A stretch of DNA of 39,131 bases from Acholeplasmatales bacterium (GCA_017444645.1 JAFSWG010000017.1:1-39131), one strand, 5' to 3'; counted from the stretch's first letter, positions 1 to 8,389 are shown. Program-made: numbers and translations. The notes: a model not told the origin generated them from the sequence alone.

Positions 1-25
1 TAATATTCTTAATCTAAGCTAAATA

Positions 26-79
26 AAAAATGGATGCTGTACATACCTCACTTTGGAAGTATGTATAACATCCATTTTT
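26..79. terminator. Bidirectional intrinsic terminator
   Basis: A long inverted repeat (arms about 26-46 and 59-79, loop about 12 nt) with one mismatch and one G-T wobble. It has an A-run on the left and a T-run on the right, so it works as a rho-independent terminator in both directions. It probably ends the plsC transcript on the minus strand and any plus-strand gene that enters from the left. Confidence 0.8.
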
Positions 80-96
80 ACTTTTCTTTCAATTTC

Positions 97-110
97 TAGG
101 TAGCTACCTA
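97..110. repeat. 14-bp perfect palindrome downstream of plsC
   Basis: TAGGTAGCTACCTA reads the same on both strands and is followed by extra CTAC units to about 117. It sits between the plsC stop codon and the terminator. It may be a small hairpin in the plsC 3' end or a protein site. A related AGGTAGC...GCTACCT stem forms the recN terminator at 22760-22793. Confidence 0.5.
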
Positions 111-119
111 CCTACCAAA

Positions 120-956
120 CTACCTAATTTTGGAAAGAGCCTCATTTTTTAAATCATTTTCTATTAAATTTCTAGCATATTTAGCAACATCAGAAGTTGA
201 TTTATCTTTATAATCATCATAATATAATACTTCAATAATTTTAAATGTTACTGTAGTTCTTTTAAATGGGAAATTTTTCTTTATATTCATACTATTTTTA
301 GTAGAAGCAATAACTATTGGACATTTAGATCTAAAAGCTATTTTAAATGATCCAGGATGAAAATCTAATAGACCATCTTCTCTATTTCTAGTACCCTCTG
401 GATATATACAAATAGATGCTTTATCTTCCTTAATATATTTAGCTGCAGTATTTATCGCTGTTGCGGCTTGTTGAATATCATCCCTTAAAATAGGAATAAA
501 TCCACTATATCTTGCCCATTTTCCAGCCACAGGCATTTCTAATATTTCTGGCTTTGTAACACAGATAATTGGATCTTCCTTTAAACATTTAAAAGCAATT
601 ATAGGATCATAATTAGATTTATGATTAGATACAATCATATATCTTGTTTTTTTAGGCTCTAGATTACAATTAACTTTTTTAACCTTACATCTTGAGAAGA
701 ATAATCCAAATATTGCTGTTTCTCTAATAATGCCATAGAAGAATCTATTAGGCTTTTCTGGTATTTCTTTTTTATTTAAGAACCAAGATACTATAGCTAT
801 AAACAACATATAGATAATCATTAATATTAAATAAGCACCAATATAATATAATGGTAAGAAAAAAATACAATACCAATAAAGATATTGTCCAGTAAGAAAA
901 TATATTAAAAATGAAGTAATAATGGATAGTGCCATCATTATATTATGTGCAATCAT
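120..956 (-). CDS. plsC: 1-acyl-sn-glycerol-3-phosphate acyltransferase (PlsC family)
   Basis: 278 residues. It probably acylates lysophosphatidic acid to phosphatidic acid at the inner face of the membrane. The acyltransferase signature is complete: the catalytic NHxxxxD motif is N111-H112...D117 (NHKSNYD), and the substrate-binding EGTR motif is E187-R190 inside YPEGTRNRED. The first 60 residues are very hydrophobic and form about two membrane segments. The family is typically around 200-250 residues, so the N-terminal membrane part is somewhat long. The start is preceded on the minus strand by a GGTGAGAG-like ribosome site. ATG codons at residues 7 and 8 are possible alternatives. The gene stands alone and diverges from the DUF815 gene. 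Seen: motifs and topology. Inferred: substrate. Confidence 0.9.
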   Translation of the reverse strand: MIAHNIMMALSIITSFLIYFLTGQYLYWYCIFFLPLYYIGAYLILMIIYMLFIAIVSWFLNKKEIPEKPNRFFYGIIRETAIFGLFFSRCKVKKVNCNLEPKKTRYMIVSNHKSNYDPIIAFKCLKEDPIICVTKPEILEMPVAGKWARYSGFIPILRDDIQQAATAINTAAKYIKEDKASICIYPEGTRNREDGLLDFHPGSFKIAFRSKCPIVIASTKNSMNIKKNFPFKRTTVTFKIIEVLYYDDYKDKSTSDVAKYARNLIENDLKNEALSKIR

Positions 957-1010
957 TTTTCTCTCACCACTCTCCTATTTATTTTATCATATTTGAAAAA
1001 TCTTTTCTAT

Positions 1011-1016
1011 ATTATA
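1011..1016 (-). promoter_or_regulatory. Putative -10 box for plsC
   Basis: TATAAT on the minus strand about 55 nt upstream of the plsC start. No convincing -35 box is seen at 16-18 nt, so the call rests on the perfect -10 and its position in a divergent intergenic region. Confidence 0.45.
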
Positions 1017-1048
1017 CACACTCTATTTATTAAAAACTAAAATACTTG

Positions 1049-1054
1049 TATAAT
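1049..1054 (+). promoter_or_regulatory. Putative -10 box for the DUF815 ATPase gene
   Basis: A perfect TATAAT, with only a weak T-rich -35 region. Transcription would begin near 1061, leaving room only for the GGAGGT site at 1072-1077 and the ATG at 1085. A longer reading frame from a TTG at 1046 would begin at this -10 box and is therefore unlikely. Confidence 0.55.
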
Positions 1055-1084
1055 ATAAAATGGATAGGTATGGAGGTGCTTTAT

Positions 1085-2263
1085 ATGCTTTATTTATTTA
1101 ATAATATTAAGAGAAAAGATATATTTGATGTTATTACAAGTAATGATAAAGATATGGCAATATCTAAATTAATTGAATTTGGTATAAAAGAAGGACTAAG
1201 TGGTAACCTTTATAAGAAATTTATTATATATACTTTAATCTATAATGATAATGCTTATACAAGAGCAATTGAAAAAGGATTAGAACATAAAGGTGAAACA
1301 TTATATTTAGATAATGATTTAAAATATTTTTATGATTTATATAATAAAAACGTTCAATTTGGTGAATCTTTAGATTTTAAATTTATTAGCTCAACAGGTG
1401 ATAAATATTTATCTAAATTAATTAATAATATTTATGAGAATATTAAAGATAATTCATATGAAACATTTAAAAAGTCTATTTTAGATTTTTATAAAATGAA
1501 TGGTTTATCTGATATGGCTGTATATAAAGCATTTAGAGTAGATGATGGCGTATTAAAGCCAATTAAGAATGTATTAGATGTAACATTTGATGATTTAATT
1601 GGATATGATGAACAAAAGAAATTATTAAAAGAAAATACTATTAATTTTATTAATGGTAAAAGCTATAATAATGTTTTATTATATGGTGATTCAGGTACAG
1701 GTAAATCAACATCAGTCAAAGCATTATTGAATGAATATTTCGATCTTGGCTTAAGAATAATAGAAGTATATAAGCACCAAATGGAAGAAATATCAAAGAT
1801 TATTAATGAATTAAAAAATAGACCATATCACTATATTATTTATATGGATGATTTATCATTTGAAGAAAATGAAATAGAATATAAATATTTAAAAAGTATT
1901 ATTGAAGGTGGAATTGAGCCTAAGCCAGATAATGTAGTAATTTATGCTACATCTAACAGAAGACATTTAATTAAAGAAACAATGGCAGATAATGGTGGAG
2001 TATTTGATGATCTACATAGAAATGAAACACAAGCTGAAAAATTATCTTTAGCATATAGATTTGGTCTACAAATATTCTATAGTTCATTATCTCCTAGTGA
2101 ATTTAAGGAAATGGTTAAAGAATTAGCATTAAGAAATGATATTAAGATGCCTATAGATGAATTAATTAAGGAAGCTACAAAGTGGGAATTAACTTATGGT
2201 TCATTATCAGGTAGATGTGCAACACAATTTATAAGTTATTTAGCAAATAAGGAAGTAAAATGA
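1085..2263 (+). CDS. DUF815-family AAA ATPase
   Basis: 392 residues from ATG 1085, chosen because a strong GGAGGT site (1072-1077) lies 7 nt upstream. The C-terminal half is an AAA-type P-loop ATPase: Walker A GDSGTGKS, then a Walker B-like YMDDLSF and a YATSNRRHL sensor segment. The order P-loop, IEV, DDLSFEE, EGG, ATSNRRHL is characteristic of the DUF815 family. The N-terminal half is helical and has no motif I recognise. The stop overlaps the next start (ATGA), so the two are translationally coupled and probably act together. The family has no established function. An ATP-driven remodelling role is inference. Confidence 0.85.
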   Translation: MLYLFNNIKRKDIFDVITSNDKDMAISKLIEFGIKEGLSGNLYKKFIIYTLIYNDNAYTRAIEKGLEHKGETLYLDNDLKYFYDLYNKNVQFGESLDFKFISSTGDKYLSKLINNIYENIKDNSYETFKKSILDFYKMNGLSDMAVYKAFRVDDGVLKPIKNVLDVTFDDLIGYDEQKKLLKENTINFINGKSYNNVLLYGDSGTGKSTSVKALLNEYFDLGLRIIEVYKHQMEEISKIINELKNRPYHYIIYMDDLSFEENEIEYKYLKSIIEGGIEPKPDNVVIYATSNRRHLIKETMADNGGVFDDLHRNETQAEKLSLAYRFGLQIFYSSLSPSEFKEMVKELALRNDIKMPIDELIKEATKWELTYGSLSGRCATQFISYLANKEVK

Positions 2264-3345
2264 TGAAAGATTTAGCAAAATTAAATAGAGAAAAAATAGA
2301 AAAATTTAATTTTGATTCATATTTGAAAAATAAGAATTATCAAATGGCATCTGCCATAGGGGCATTATTAACTACTAATGATATTCAAATGGCTTATTTA
2401 AAAGATGAAAATGATTTAACTAAGGCAGATTATTCTTTAAGATTATATGCGTTATTACAAGCACTATTTGTATCAATAGATAGTTTATATGTAATAGCTT
2501 ATTCATTAACTAAAAGTAAGAATTTTATTAATATCAACTCTAATGCTGATTTAAGAATTTTAAAATATATTAGAAATGATGTTGTAGGACATCCTTCAAA
2601 TAGAATAATAAGTAGTGATGTTGCTTATTGTTTATTAGATGATAATTCAATAACTAAAGAATCATTTGATTATTATGTATATTATGAAAACGAAGTAGAA
2701 AAAAGAACTATTAATGTAATGGATACATTAAATTCTTATTATGTTGAATCTAATAGCTTATTAGATAACTTATATCAAATAGAAAATAGTAAAAATGATA
2801 ATACTATTTATAAGAAATTAATTGATAAAGCTATTGATGAGTATATGAATGGTTATGATTGTATTAAGACATTAGATGAATTAATTAAAGAATATAAAAA
2901 AGAATTTACTAATTTAAAAATATCTAATAGCCGTATTTTATGGAGATATGATATTATAAATAAATTACGTAGCTTTAAAACTAAAAATAATGATGAAAGA
3001 GATGTAATTGATCATTGTATTGGAATAGAAGTATTTAAGATATATGAGCTTATTAATAAGACAAAATATTCAATTTCTATGAATAAGAGAAATCCAAAGT
3101 ATATTTCATCATTATATAGATTTTTAAATAAAAATAAGGATTTAGTTGATTTATTAGATTATTTAAAAAACTGTGATCAACCGACCTTTTATCCATCACT
3201 TTGTAAAGTGTATAATGCCGCAGTTAGAGTTAACAATACAAATGTTGTTTCATATTTAAAAATGATTAAAGAAGCATATAGCTATAGAAGAGATGAAGTA
3301 GTTTATGGCTTATGTTTACCTTTTAAACAATATATTAGAAAATAA
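2260..3345 (+). CDS. Unknown protein with a HEPN-like RN(x4)H motif, coupled to the ATPase
   Basis: 361 residues, starting 4 nt inside the ATPase gene. I do not recognise the family. It appears entirely helical and soluble. Residues 105-112 read RNDVVGHP, with R105 and H111 spaced as in the Rx4-6H motif of HEPN domains, many of which are RNases or structural partners of toxins. The preceding segment (about 60-104) is a plausible HEPN helix pair. The C-terminal part (230-361) is rich in Tyr, Asn and Lys and has no visible catalytic motif. An ATG also follows directly at 2263. Reading the motif as catalytic is inference, since HEPN folds include many inactive members. Confidence 0.7.
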   Translation: MMKDLAKLNREKIEKFNFDSYLKNKNYQMASAIGALLTTNDIQMAYLKDENDLTKADYSLRLYALLQALFVSIDSLYVIAYSLTKSKNFININSNADLRILKYIRNDVVGHPSNRIISSDVAYCLLDDNSITKESFDYYVYYENEVEKRTINVMDTLNSYYVESNSLLDNLYQIENSKNDNTIYKKLIDKAIDEYMNGYDCIKTLDELIKEYKKEFTNLKISNSRILWRYDIINKLRSFKTKNNDERDVIDHCIGIEVFKIYELINKTKYSISMNKRNPKYISSLYRFLNKNKDLVDLLDYLKNCDQPTFYPSLCKVYNAAVRVNNTNVVSYLKMIKEAYSYRRDEVVYGLCLPFKQYIRK

Positions 3346-3378
3346 TAACGCTTTCTTATAATATTTTTATTATTTTTT

Positions 3379-3387
3379 TGTTATAAT
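3379..3387 (+). promoter_or_regulatory. Extended -10 promoter of typA
   Basis: TGTTATAAT: a perfect TATAAT with an upstream TG. The -35 region is only T/A-rich, as is usual where an extended -10 is present. Initiation near 3394 would leave a leader of about 20 nt containing the GAGGTGG site. Confidence 0.65.
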
Positions 3388-3413
3388 ACTTTTGTTATAT
3401 TTTGAGGTGGAAT

Positions 3414-5243
3414 ATGGAAATCAGAAATGTTGCAATCATTGCCCATGTCGATCATGGTAAAACTACATTAGTTGATAAATTATTAAAGGATTCTCATACA
3501 TTTAGAGATAATCAAGTTATCGAAGAAAGAGTAATGGATTCTAACGCCCTTGAGCGTGAACGTGGTATCACTATTTTAGCCAAGAATACTGCCATTACTT
3601 GGAAGGATACAAAGATAAATGTATTAGATACTCCAGGTCATGCTGACTTCTCAGGAGAAGTTGAGCGTATTATGAAGATGGTTGATGGAGTTGTTTTAGT
3701 TGTAGATGCATACGAAGGAACAATGCCACAAACTAGATTCGTATTAAAGAAAGCTTTCGAATCTCATTTAAAGCCAATTGTAGTTATTAATAAAGTTGAT
3801 AAGCCTTCAGCAAGAATTTTAGAAGTAATTGATGAAGTATTAGAATTATTTATTGATTTAGGTTGTGATGAAGATGACTTAGATTTCCCTGTTGTTTATG
3901 CTTCAGCAATGAATAATACATCTTCATTAGATCCAGATCCTTCAACACAAAAGGAAGGCATGGATTCATTATTAGATATGATTATTGAAAAGATTCCAGC
4001 TCCAAATATGGATAAGGATTCTCCACTTCAATTCCAGCCTGCATTATTAGATTATACTGATTTTACTGGAAGAATTGGTATTGGTAGAATCAATAGAGGA
4101 ACTATTAAAACTGGTGAAGTAGTTTCTTGTTGTAGATTAGATGGTACAATTAAGCAATTTAGAATTCAAAAATTATTTGGATTCCAAGGTTTAAATAGAA
4201 TTGAAATCCAAGAAGGATATGCAGGAGATGTTGTTGCGATAACTGGTCTTGGTGATATTTCAGTTGGTGAAACTGTATGTCCTGTTGGTAAAGAAGAACC
4301 ACTTGAGAAGATTACAATTTCAGAGCCAACTGTACAAATGACTTTTGGTACAAATACATCTCCATTCTGTGGTAGAGATGGTAAGATGGTTACAGCTTCT
4401 AAGATTGAAGAAAGATTATTTAGAGAAGTACAAAAGGATGTTTCTTTAAGAGTTAGTAGAATTAACAATTTAGAAGAATGGATTGTTTCTGGTCGTGGTG
4501 AATTACATTTAGGTATCTTAATTGAAAACATGAGAAGAGAAGGATATGAATTCCAAGTATCTAGACCTCGTGTCATCATGAAGGATATTGATGGTGTAAT
4601 GTGTGAGCCATATGAAGAATGTGTAATTGATTTACCTTCTGATACAGCTGGTGCGATTATTGAAATGATGGGTAATCGTAAGGGTCAATTAGTTACAATG
4701 AGTAATACAGAAACACAGACAAGATTAATTTATAATATTCCATCACGTGGTTTAATTGGTTTTAATACTAATTTCATGACTTTAACTGGTGGTTATGGTA
4801 TTATTTCTCATAGCTTTATTGATTATAGACCAATGGAGAAGGTAAATGTTGGTGAAAGAACTACTGGTGTATTAGTATCAATGGCTCAAGGACAATCAAC
4901 GGCATATTCAATTGGTGCCCTAGAAGATAGAGGTTCAATGTTTATTGCTCCAGGTGAAGATATTTATGAAGGTATGATTGTTGGTGAATGTAATAAGGAT
5001 ATGGATTTAGCAGTTAACGTAGTTAAGGCTAAACAACAAACTAATACTCGTTCATCTAATAAAGATATGACAGTAGTATTAAAGAAGCCTAGAGTATTAA
5101 CTCTTGAAAATTGTCTTGAATTTATTAATGAAGATGAATTAGTAGAAATTACTCCATCTCATATTAGATTAAGAAAGAAAATATTAGATACAGTAGAACG
5201 TAAGAAATTTGATGCTAAAAAGCGTTCTGAAAATGCTGAATAA
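3414..5243 (+). CDS. typA: GTP-binding protein TypA/BipA
   Basis: 609 residues. A ribosome-associated translational GTPase of the EF-G/LepA superfamily, linked in other bacteria to 50S assembly, cold growth and stress. All five G motifs are present: AHVDHGKT (10-17), RERGIT, DTPGHADF, NKVDKP and SAMN. These are followed by the beta-barrel, two EF-G-like alpha/beta domains and the BipA-specific C-terminal domain (TRSSNKDM ... TLENCLEF ... ITPSHIRLRKK). The length fits the family. The start is ATG 3414, 4 nt after GAGGTG; the upstream TTG at 3402 lies just before the ribosome site itself and adds non-family residues. It has its own promoter and terminator, so it is monocistronic. Confidence 0.97.
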   Translation: MEIRNVAIIAHVDHGKTTLVDKLLKDSHTFRDNQVIEERVMDSNALERERGITILAKNTAITWKDTKINVLDTPGHADFSGEVERIMKMVDGVVLVVDAYEGTMPQTRFVLKKAFESHLKPIVVINKVDKPSARILEVIDEVLELFIDLGCDEDDLDFPVVYASAMNNTSSLDPDPSTQKEGMDSLLDMIIEKIPAPNMDKDSPLQFQPALLDYTDFTGRIGIGRINRGTIKTGEVVSCCRLDGTIKQFRIQKLFGFQGLNRIEIQEGYAGDVVAITGLGDISVGETVCPVGKEEPLEKITISEPTVQMTFGTNTSPFCGRDGKMVTASKIEERLFREVQKDVSLRVSRINNLEEWIVSGRGELHLGILIENMRREGYEFQVSRPRVIMKDIDGVMCEPYEECVIDLPSDTAGAIIEMMGNRKGQLVTMSNTETQTRLIYNIPSRGLIGFNTNFMTLTGGYGIISHSFIDYRPMEKVNVGERTTGVLVSMAQGQSTAYSIGALEDRGSMFIAPGEDIYEGMIVGECNKDMDLAVNVVKAKQQTNTRSSNKDMTVVLKKPRVLTLENCLEFINEDELVEITPSHIRLRKKILDTVERKKFDAKKRSENAE

Positions 5244-5248
5244 TTTAT

Positions 5249-5280
5249 AAGCATAGCTTCCTGGCTATGCTTTATTTTTT
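5249..5280 (+). terminator. Intrinsic terminator of typA
   Basis: Perfect 9-bp stem AAGCATAGC/GCTATGCTT with a 6-nt loop, followed by a T-rich run. Confidence 0.9.
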
Positions 5281-5293
5281 ATATTTAAGGTGG

Positions 5294-5299
5294 TATAAT
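5294..5299 (+). promoter_or_regulatory. Putative -10 box for the hemolysin III gene
   Basis: A perfect TATAAT just past the typA terminator. It would give a leader of only about 14 nt containing the GAGGT site at 5307-5311. No good -35 box is seen. Confidence 0.5.
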
Positions 5300-5319
5300 A
5301 GCCACTGAGGTATTGTTTT

Positions 5320-6195
5320 ATGTCTGAAGAGAAGTTGTTAAAAAAACAGCAAAAACGAGAAGCTAAAATGCAAAAGAAAGCCTTAAAGGCTCAAGAGAAA
5401 AAAGAAAAAAAAGAAATAGAAGAAGCATTTATGCATGATCGTTTAGTTGATAAAGATATTGAAAAAGATATCAATGATAAAAAAAGACAAGCATATATAG
5501 AAAAAATGACTCCTACCTGGGAGGAATGGAAAAGATTAAATGAAGCTCCTAAATTAAGTGTATTAGAAGAAATTGGTAATGCTGTAAGCCATGGTATAGG
5601 TGCGGCACTTACTATTGTTGCGTTAATATTATTATTACAAAAATCTGATACAACTCTTAAAATGGTTGGTGCCATTGTATATTGTGTTGCGATGTTCTTT
5701 ATGTTCTTTAATAGTTGCCTTTATCATTCATGGAGATGGGGGATTAAAGTAAAAAGAATATGGAGAAGATTTGATTATACTTCAATATATTTTATGATTG
5801 CAGGAACATTTGCACCACTACAATTAGTAGAAATACCAAGAGATTTTAGTGGAGATGCAGGATATATATTTGGTATAACATATTTCTGTGTTATGTGGGC
5901 GCTTGTAGTTACAGGTGTTACATTAACTTGTATATTTGGTCCTGGAAGAACTAAGAAGATTAATTTCCCTCTGTATTTTATTATTGGTTGGAGTGGATTA
6001 TGTGTTGTACCAAGCTGGCTATCACATAATATAGCATTATTTTGGTGGATATTAATTGGTGGAATTGTATACACACTTGGAATGATTCCTTTTGCATTAC
6101 TAAAAGGTAAAAAAAGTGCTCATTTTATATGGCACTTAATAGTAATGGCAGGAGTAATAATTCAATTTATGGGAATTTATTTATGCGTATATTAA
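5320..6195 (+). CDS. Hemolysin III / PAQR-family membrane protein with charged N-terminal extension
   Basis: 291 residues. Residues about 85-291 are a seven-helix hemolysin III (YqfA/PAQR superfamily) domain: GNAVSHGIG before helix 1, SCLYHS, RRFDYTSIYFMIAGTFAP and a final HFIWHLI. The Ser/His/Asp/His residues match the predicted metal-hydrolase-like ligands of the superfamily. Bacterial members usually have just over 200 residues. Here about 75 extra residues, mostly Lys, Glu and Gln, form a likely cytoplasmic coiled coil. True haemolytic activity is not implied, and the function is probably in membrane lipid or stress adaptation. It has its own putative promoter and a shared terminator downstream. 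Confidence 0.9.
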   Translation: MSEEKLLKKQQKREAKMQKKALKAQEKKEKKEIEEAFMHDRLVDKDIEKDINDKKRQAYIEKMTPTWEEWKRLNEAPKLSVLEEIGNAVSHGIGAALTIVALILLLQKSDTTLKMVGAIVYCVAMFFMFFNSCLYHSWRWGIKVKRIWRRFDYTSIYFMIAGTFAPLQLVEIPRDFSGDAGYIFGITYFCVMWALVVTGVTLTCIFGPGRTKKINFPLYFIIGWSGLCVVPSWLSHNIALFWWILIGGIVYTLGMIPFALLKGKKSAHFIWHLIVMAGVIIQFMGIYLCVY

Positions 6196-6203
6196 TATAA
6201 AAT

Positions 6204-6236
6204 AAAAAAATGATTGGTTGTCCAATCATTTTTTTA
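6204..6236. terminator. Bidirectional intrinsic terminator
   Basis: AAAAAAATGATTGG and CCAATCATTTTTTT arms around a short loop, with A-run and T-run on either side. It lies between convergent genes and probably ends both transcripts. Confidence 0.9.
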
Positions 6237-6249
6237 TTTCTATTTGATA

Positions 6250-6918
6250 TTATTCAGCTTTTTCCTCTTCAACTTCTTCAGAAACTTTTTCTTCTTTAAT
6301 AGTTTCAGCAGTAGAAGTTTCTTCTTTAACTTCAGCCTTAGTTTCTACTCCATTTGTAAATGGATCAATGAAATAAACAGCTAAAGCTATTAATGCAAGA
6401 ATTGTACCACCGCATGTACATGCAGTTAATTTATTATCTCCACCAAAGAATAAGCCAACAGAATAATTGAATACATAAATTAATAAAATTGTTAAATATG
6501 TAATAGAAACGATTGCTGTCCACTTATATCCTTTTAAGAAATATAAAATTAATGATACGATAAATGTTACAAATAATAAGAATGAGAATACAGTCATATT
6601 AGTTGTAGGAGCAATAAAATCTAAAACTTCAATTTGATTATAGTTAATATTAGCAGTAATAATTGTTGAGAATATAATTGCTAATACGATTACACCAATA
6701 ACTGGTAAGATCATTAAAACTTTGTTTTTCTTTTCACAAACTATTTCAAAAATAATAAATGCACATAGTATAGCTGCAAAAGCAATTATACATGTAATCA
6801 TTTCAGAAGGAGTAGCATCGAAAGCTGCTGAATCCCACTTGATAAATGCAATGCTAACACCAAATAATACAAATGCAACAGCTGCAATGATTAATGATGC
6901 TAATGTAGTCTTTTTCAT
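6250..6918 (-). CDS. Six-helix membrane protein with acidic C-terminal tail
   Basis: 222 residues, no family recognised. There are six hydrophobic segments, roughly residues 7-27, 36-60, 67-92, 103-130, 132-158 and 165-185. The final 35 or so residues are almost entirely Glu, Lys, Thr and Val, giving an acidic tail that is probably cytoplasmic. A Cys pair (TACTCGG) lies in or near the last helix. The start codon shares one base with the stop of the upstream gene (TAATG), which indicates translational coupling; a G-rich AAAGGGGG site lies 10 nt upstream. Its partner at 6918-7439 has the same six-helix plan, so the two may form a complex or be diverged paralogues (inference). Confidence 0.75.
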   Translation of the reverse strand: MKKTTLASLIIAAVAFVLFGVSIAFIKWDSAAFDATPSEMITCIIAFAAILCAFIIFEIVCEKKNKVLMILPVIGVIVLAIIFSTIITANINYNQIEVLDFIAPTTNMTVFSFLLFVTFIVSLILYFLKGYKWTAIVSITYLTILLIYVFNYSVGLFFGGDNKLTACTCGGTILALIALAVYFIDPFTNGVETKAEVKEETSTAETIKEEKVSEEVEEEKAE

Positions 6919-7439
6919 TATTCATTTTCCCCCTTTGTAATTAGATAAAAAACACCACAAATCATAAGATTAGTTAATAGTCTACTAAATTCTATTGTGC
7001 TTCCACCAAATAATCCAACAAGATTGAATGAGGCACAGATTAATAATAAAATATAGAATGCAATTTTTAATTTACAATTTTCTTTTACGCAATTAACTAT
7101 ATAAACTATTAATACGCTAGCATATAGAGCAATATAGAATATAGTATTCCAAGTATTATTATTAATTAATGTATAAATTTGAGGTATTAGAGAAGCTCCC
7201 TCAAATAATATAACAGGGATTAATAATAATTTTAAAGAAAAATCTTTTTTCTTAAATGCAAAATATAATATTATTGCGTCTGTTGCAACATAAAGACCAT
7301 ATACAATTAAGTAAATAATTGAAGCAGCATTTAATTGGTTACCAAATAATCCAATTATAGATGGAACAACTAATGCAGCTGCAACAATAGATGCAATGGC
7401 TAATATTACATTTTTGTTGTCAATAATTTTTTGTTTCAT
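6918..7439 (-). CDS. Small polytopic membrane protein, coupled to the downstream membrane protein
   Basis: 173 residues, about six membrane helices with very short loops and little soluble sequence. No family recognised. The start has a strong AAGGGAGG site 5 nt upstream and a consensus-like promoter on the minus strand. It is the first gene of a two-gene operon. A resemblance in helix number to the next gene is visible, but I cannot show homology by eye. Confidence 0.75.
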   Translation of the reverse strand: MKQKIIDNKNVILAIASIVAAALVVPSIIGLFGNQLNAASIIYLIVYGLYVATDAIILYFAFKKKDFSLKLLLIPVILFEGASLIPQIYTLINNNTWNTIFYIALYASVLIVYIVNCVKENCKLKIAFYILLLICASFNLVGLFGGSTIEFSRLLTNLMICGVFYLITKGENE

Positions 7440-7459
7440 ATTTTCCTCCCTTATGACTA

Positions 7460-7488
7460 ATTATATTCAATATAAGTCTATTTTTCAA
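7460..7488 (-). promoter_or_regulatory. SigA-type promoter of the membrane-protein operon
   Basis: On the minus strand TTGAAA (7483-7488) is separated by 17 nt from a perfect TATAAT (7460-7465), about 20 nt upstream of the 7439 start codon. Confidence 0.85.
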
Positions 7489-7517
7489 TTTAAAATCACA
7501 TAATTTCTTATATTTTA

Positions 7518-7546
7518 TTTAAAATAGTTTGAAATAGTGATATAAT
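7518..7546 (+). promoter_or_regulatory. Promoter of the aquaporin gene
   Basis: TTTAAA (7518-7523), a 17-nt spacer and TATAAT (7541-7546), with TG at 7538-7539 making an extended -10. It is followed by the GGGAGGAG ribosome site at 7563-7570. Confidence 0.7.
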
Positions 7547-7578
7547 CTATGTGTATTTTTCAGGGAGGAGAATAAAAA

Positions 7579-8301
7579 ATGAATGATTTATTAAAAAAAG
7601 CTATTGCTGAATGCATTGGTACATTTGTATTAGTATTCTTTGCAGTAGGAACTGCTGTATTAGGTGGTGGTTTAGTTGGTACTGCAATTGCATTTGGTTT
7701 AGTAATCGTTGCTATGGCATATTCAATCGGAAGAATTTCTGGTTGTCATATCAACCCAGCTGTATCTTTAGGTATGTTAATTGCTAAAAAGATGACAGTA
7801 AAAGAATTCTTTGTTTATGTATGTTCACAAATTGTTGGTGGCTTACTTGGTGCTGTATTATTATTTGCTATTATTAAGATGGCAGGTGGGAATGTTGCTG
7901 TAACTGCTGGTAGCAACTTATTAGTAGGTTGGGATGGCAAATGGGAAGCAGGAAAGGTTATCGCTGCATTCTTAGTTGAAATTGTTTTAACATTTGTATT
8001 TGTATATGTTATTTTTAATGCAACTTCAGAAAAGGCAGCTGCTCCAAAATTAGCTGGTGTTATTATTGGTTTAACTTTAACATTAGTTCATTTAGTTGGT
8101 ATTAATTTAACTGGTACATCTGTTAACCCTGCTAGATCAATCGCAACTGCATTTGGTAATTTATTCTTTACTGGTGATGCAACTGCATTAAGCCAAGTAT
8201 GGATTTTCATTATCGCTCCACTAGCTGGTGGTGCCCTAGCTGCAGTAGTTTATAAATTATTACATAAAGATGATTCTGTTGAATCTACTGATGCAGAATA
8301 A
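7579..8301 (+). CDS. aqpZ: AqpZ-type water channel (MIP family aquaporin)
   Basis: 240 residues with six membrane helices. Both NPA motifs are present: N59-P60-A61 in CHINPAVS and N183-P184-A185 in SVNPARS. The aromatic/arginine filter can be read by alignment to E. coli AqpZ: F39, H171, T180 and R186 match Phe, His, Thr and Arg of the water-specific type, not the Trp/Gly/Phe/Arg of GlpF. Water conduction is therefore more likely than glycerol transport. The gene is monocistronic, with its own promoter, a strong ribosome site 8 nt upstream and a terminator. No glpK or glpD lies nearby, which agrees with this reading. The substrate assignment is inference from filter residues. Confidence 0.93.
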   Translation: MNDLLKKAIAECIGTFVLVFFAVGTAVLGGGLVGTAIAFGLVIVAMAYSIGRISGCHINPAVSLGMLIAKKMTVKEFFVYVCSQIVGGLLGAVLLFAIIKMAGGNVAVTAGSNLLVGWDGKWEAGKVIAAFLVEIVLTFVFVYVIFNATSEKAAAPKLAGVIIGLTLTLVHLVGINLTGTSVNPARSIATAFGNLFFTGDATALSQVWIFIIAPLAGGALAAVVYKLLHKDDSVESTDAE

Positions 8302-8312
8302 TTAAAGACATT

Positions 8313-8340
8313 AAAAACGGCTTTGTGCCGTTTTTTGTTT
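8313..8340 (+). terminator. Intrinsic terminator of the aquaporin gene
   Basis: AAAAACGGC, a short loop TTTGT, then GCCGTTTTTTG with a T-run. Confidence 0.9.
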
Positions 8341-8350
8341 TATATTATTG

Positions 8351-8356
8351 TATAAT
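8351..8356 (+). promoter_or_regulatory. Putative -10 box for the 8390 gene
   Basis: A perfect TATAAT beyond the aquaporin terminator. No clear -35 box. Initiation near 8363 leaves a leader of about 27 nt. Confidence 0.5.
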
Positions 8357-8389
8357 ATGTTAAAATAAAAAAGTGTTTTGAGGTGTATC

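Noticed and set aside
4166-4579. Minus-strand open frame inside typA (137 codons)
   Set aside because: It lies opposite a well-conserved GTPase, has no ribosome site and its product matches nothing. Shadow of typA.
7440-7578. Riboswitch or leader RNA before the aquaporin and in other intergenic regions
   Set aside because: The leaders are short once promoters are placed, and no known aptamer core or T-box sequence was seen.
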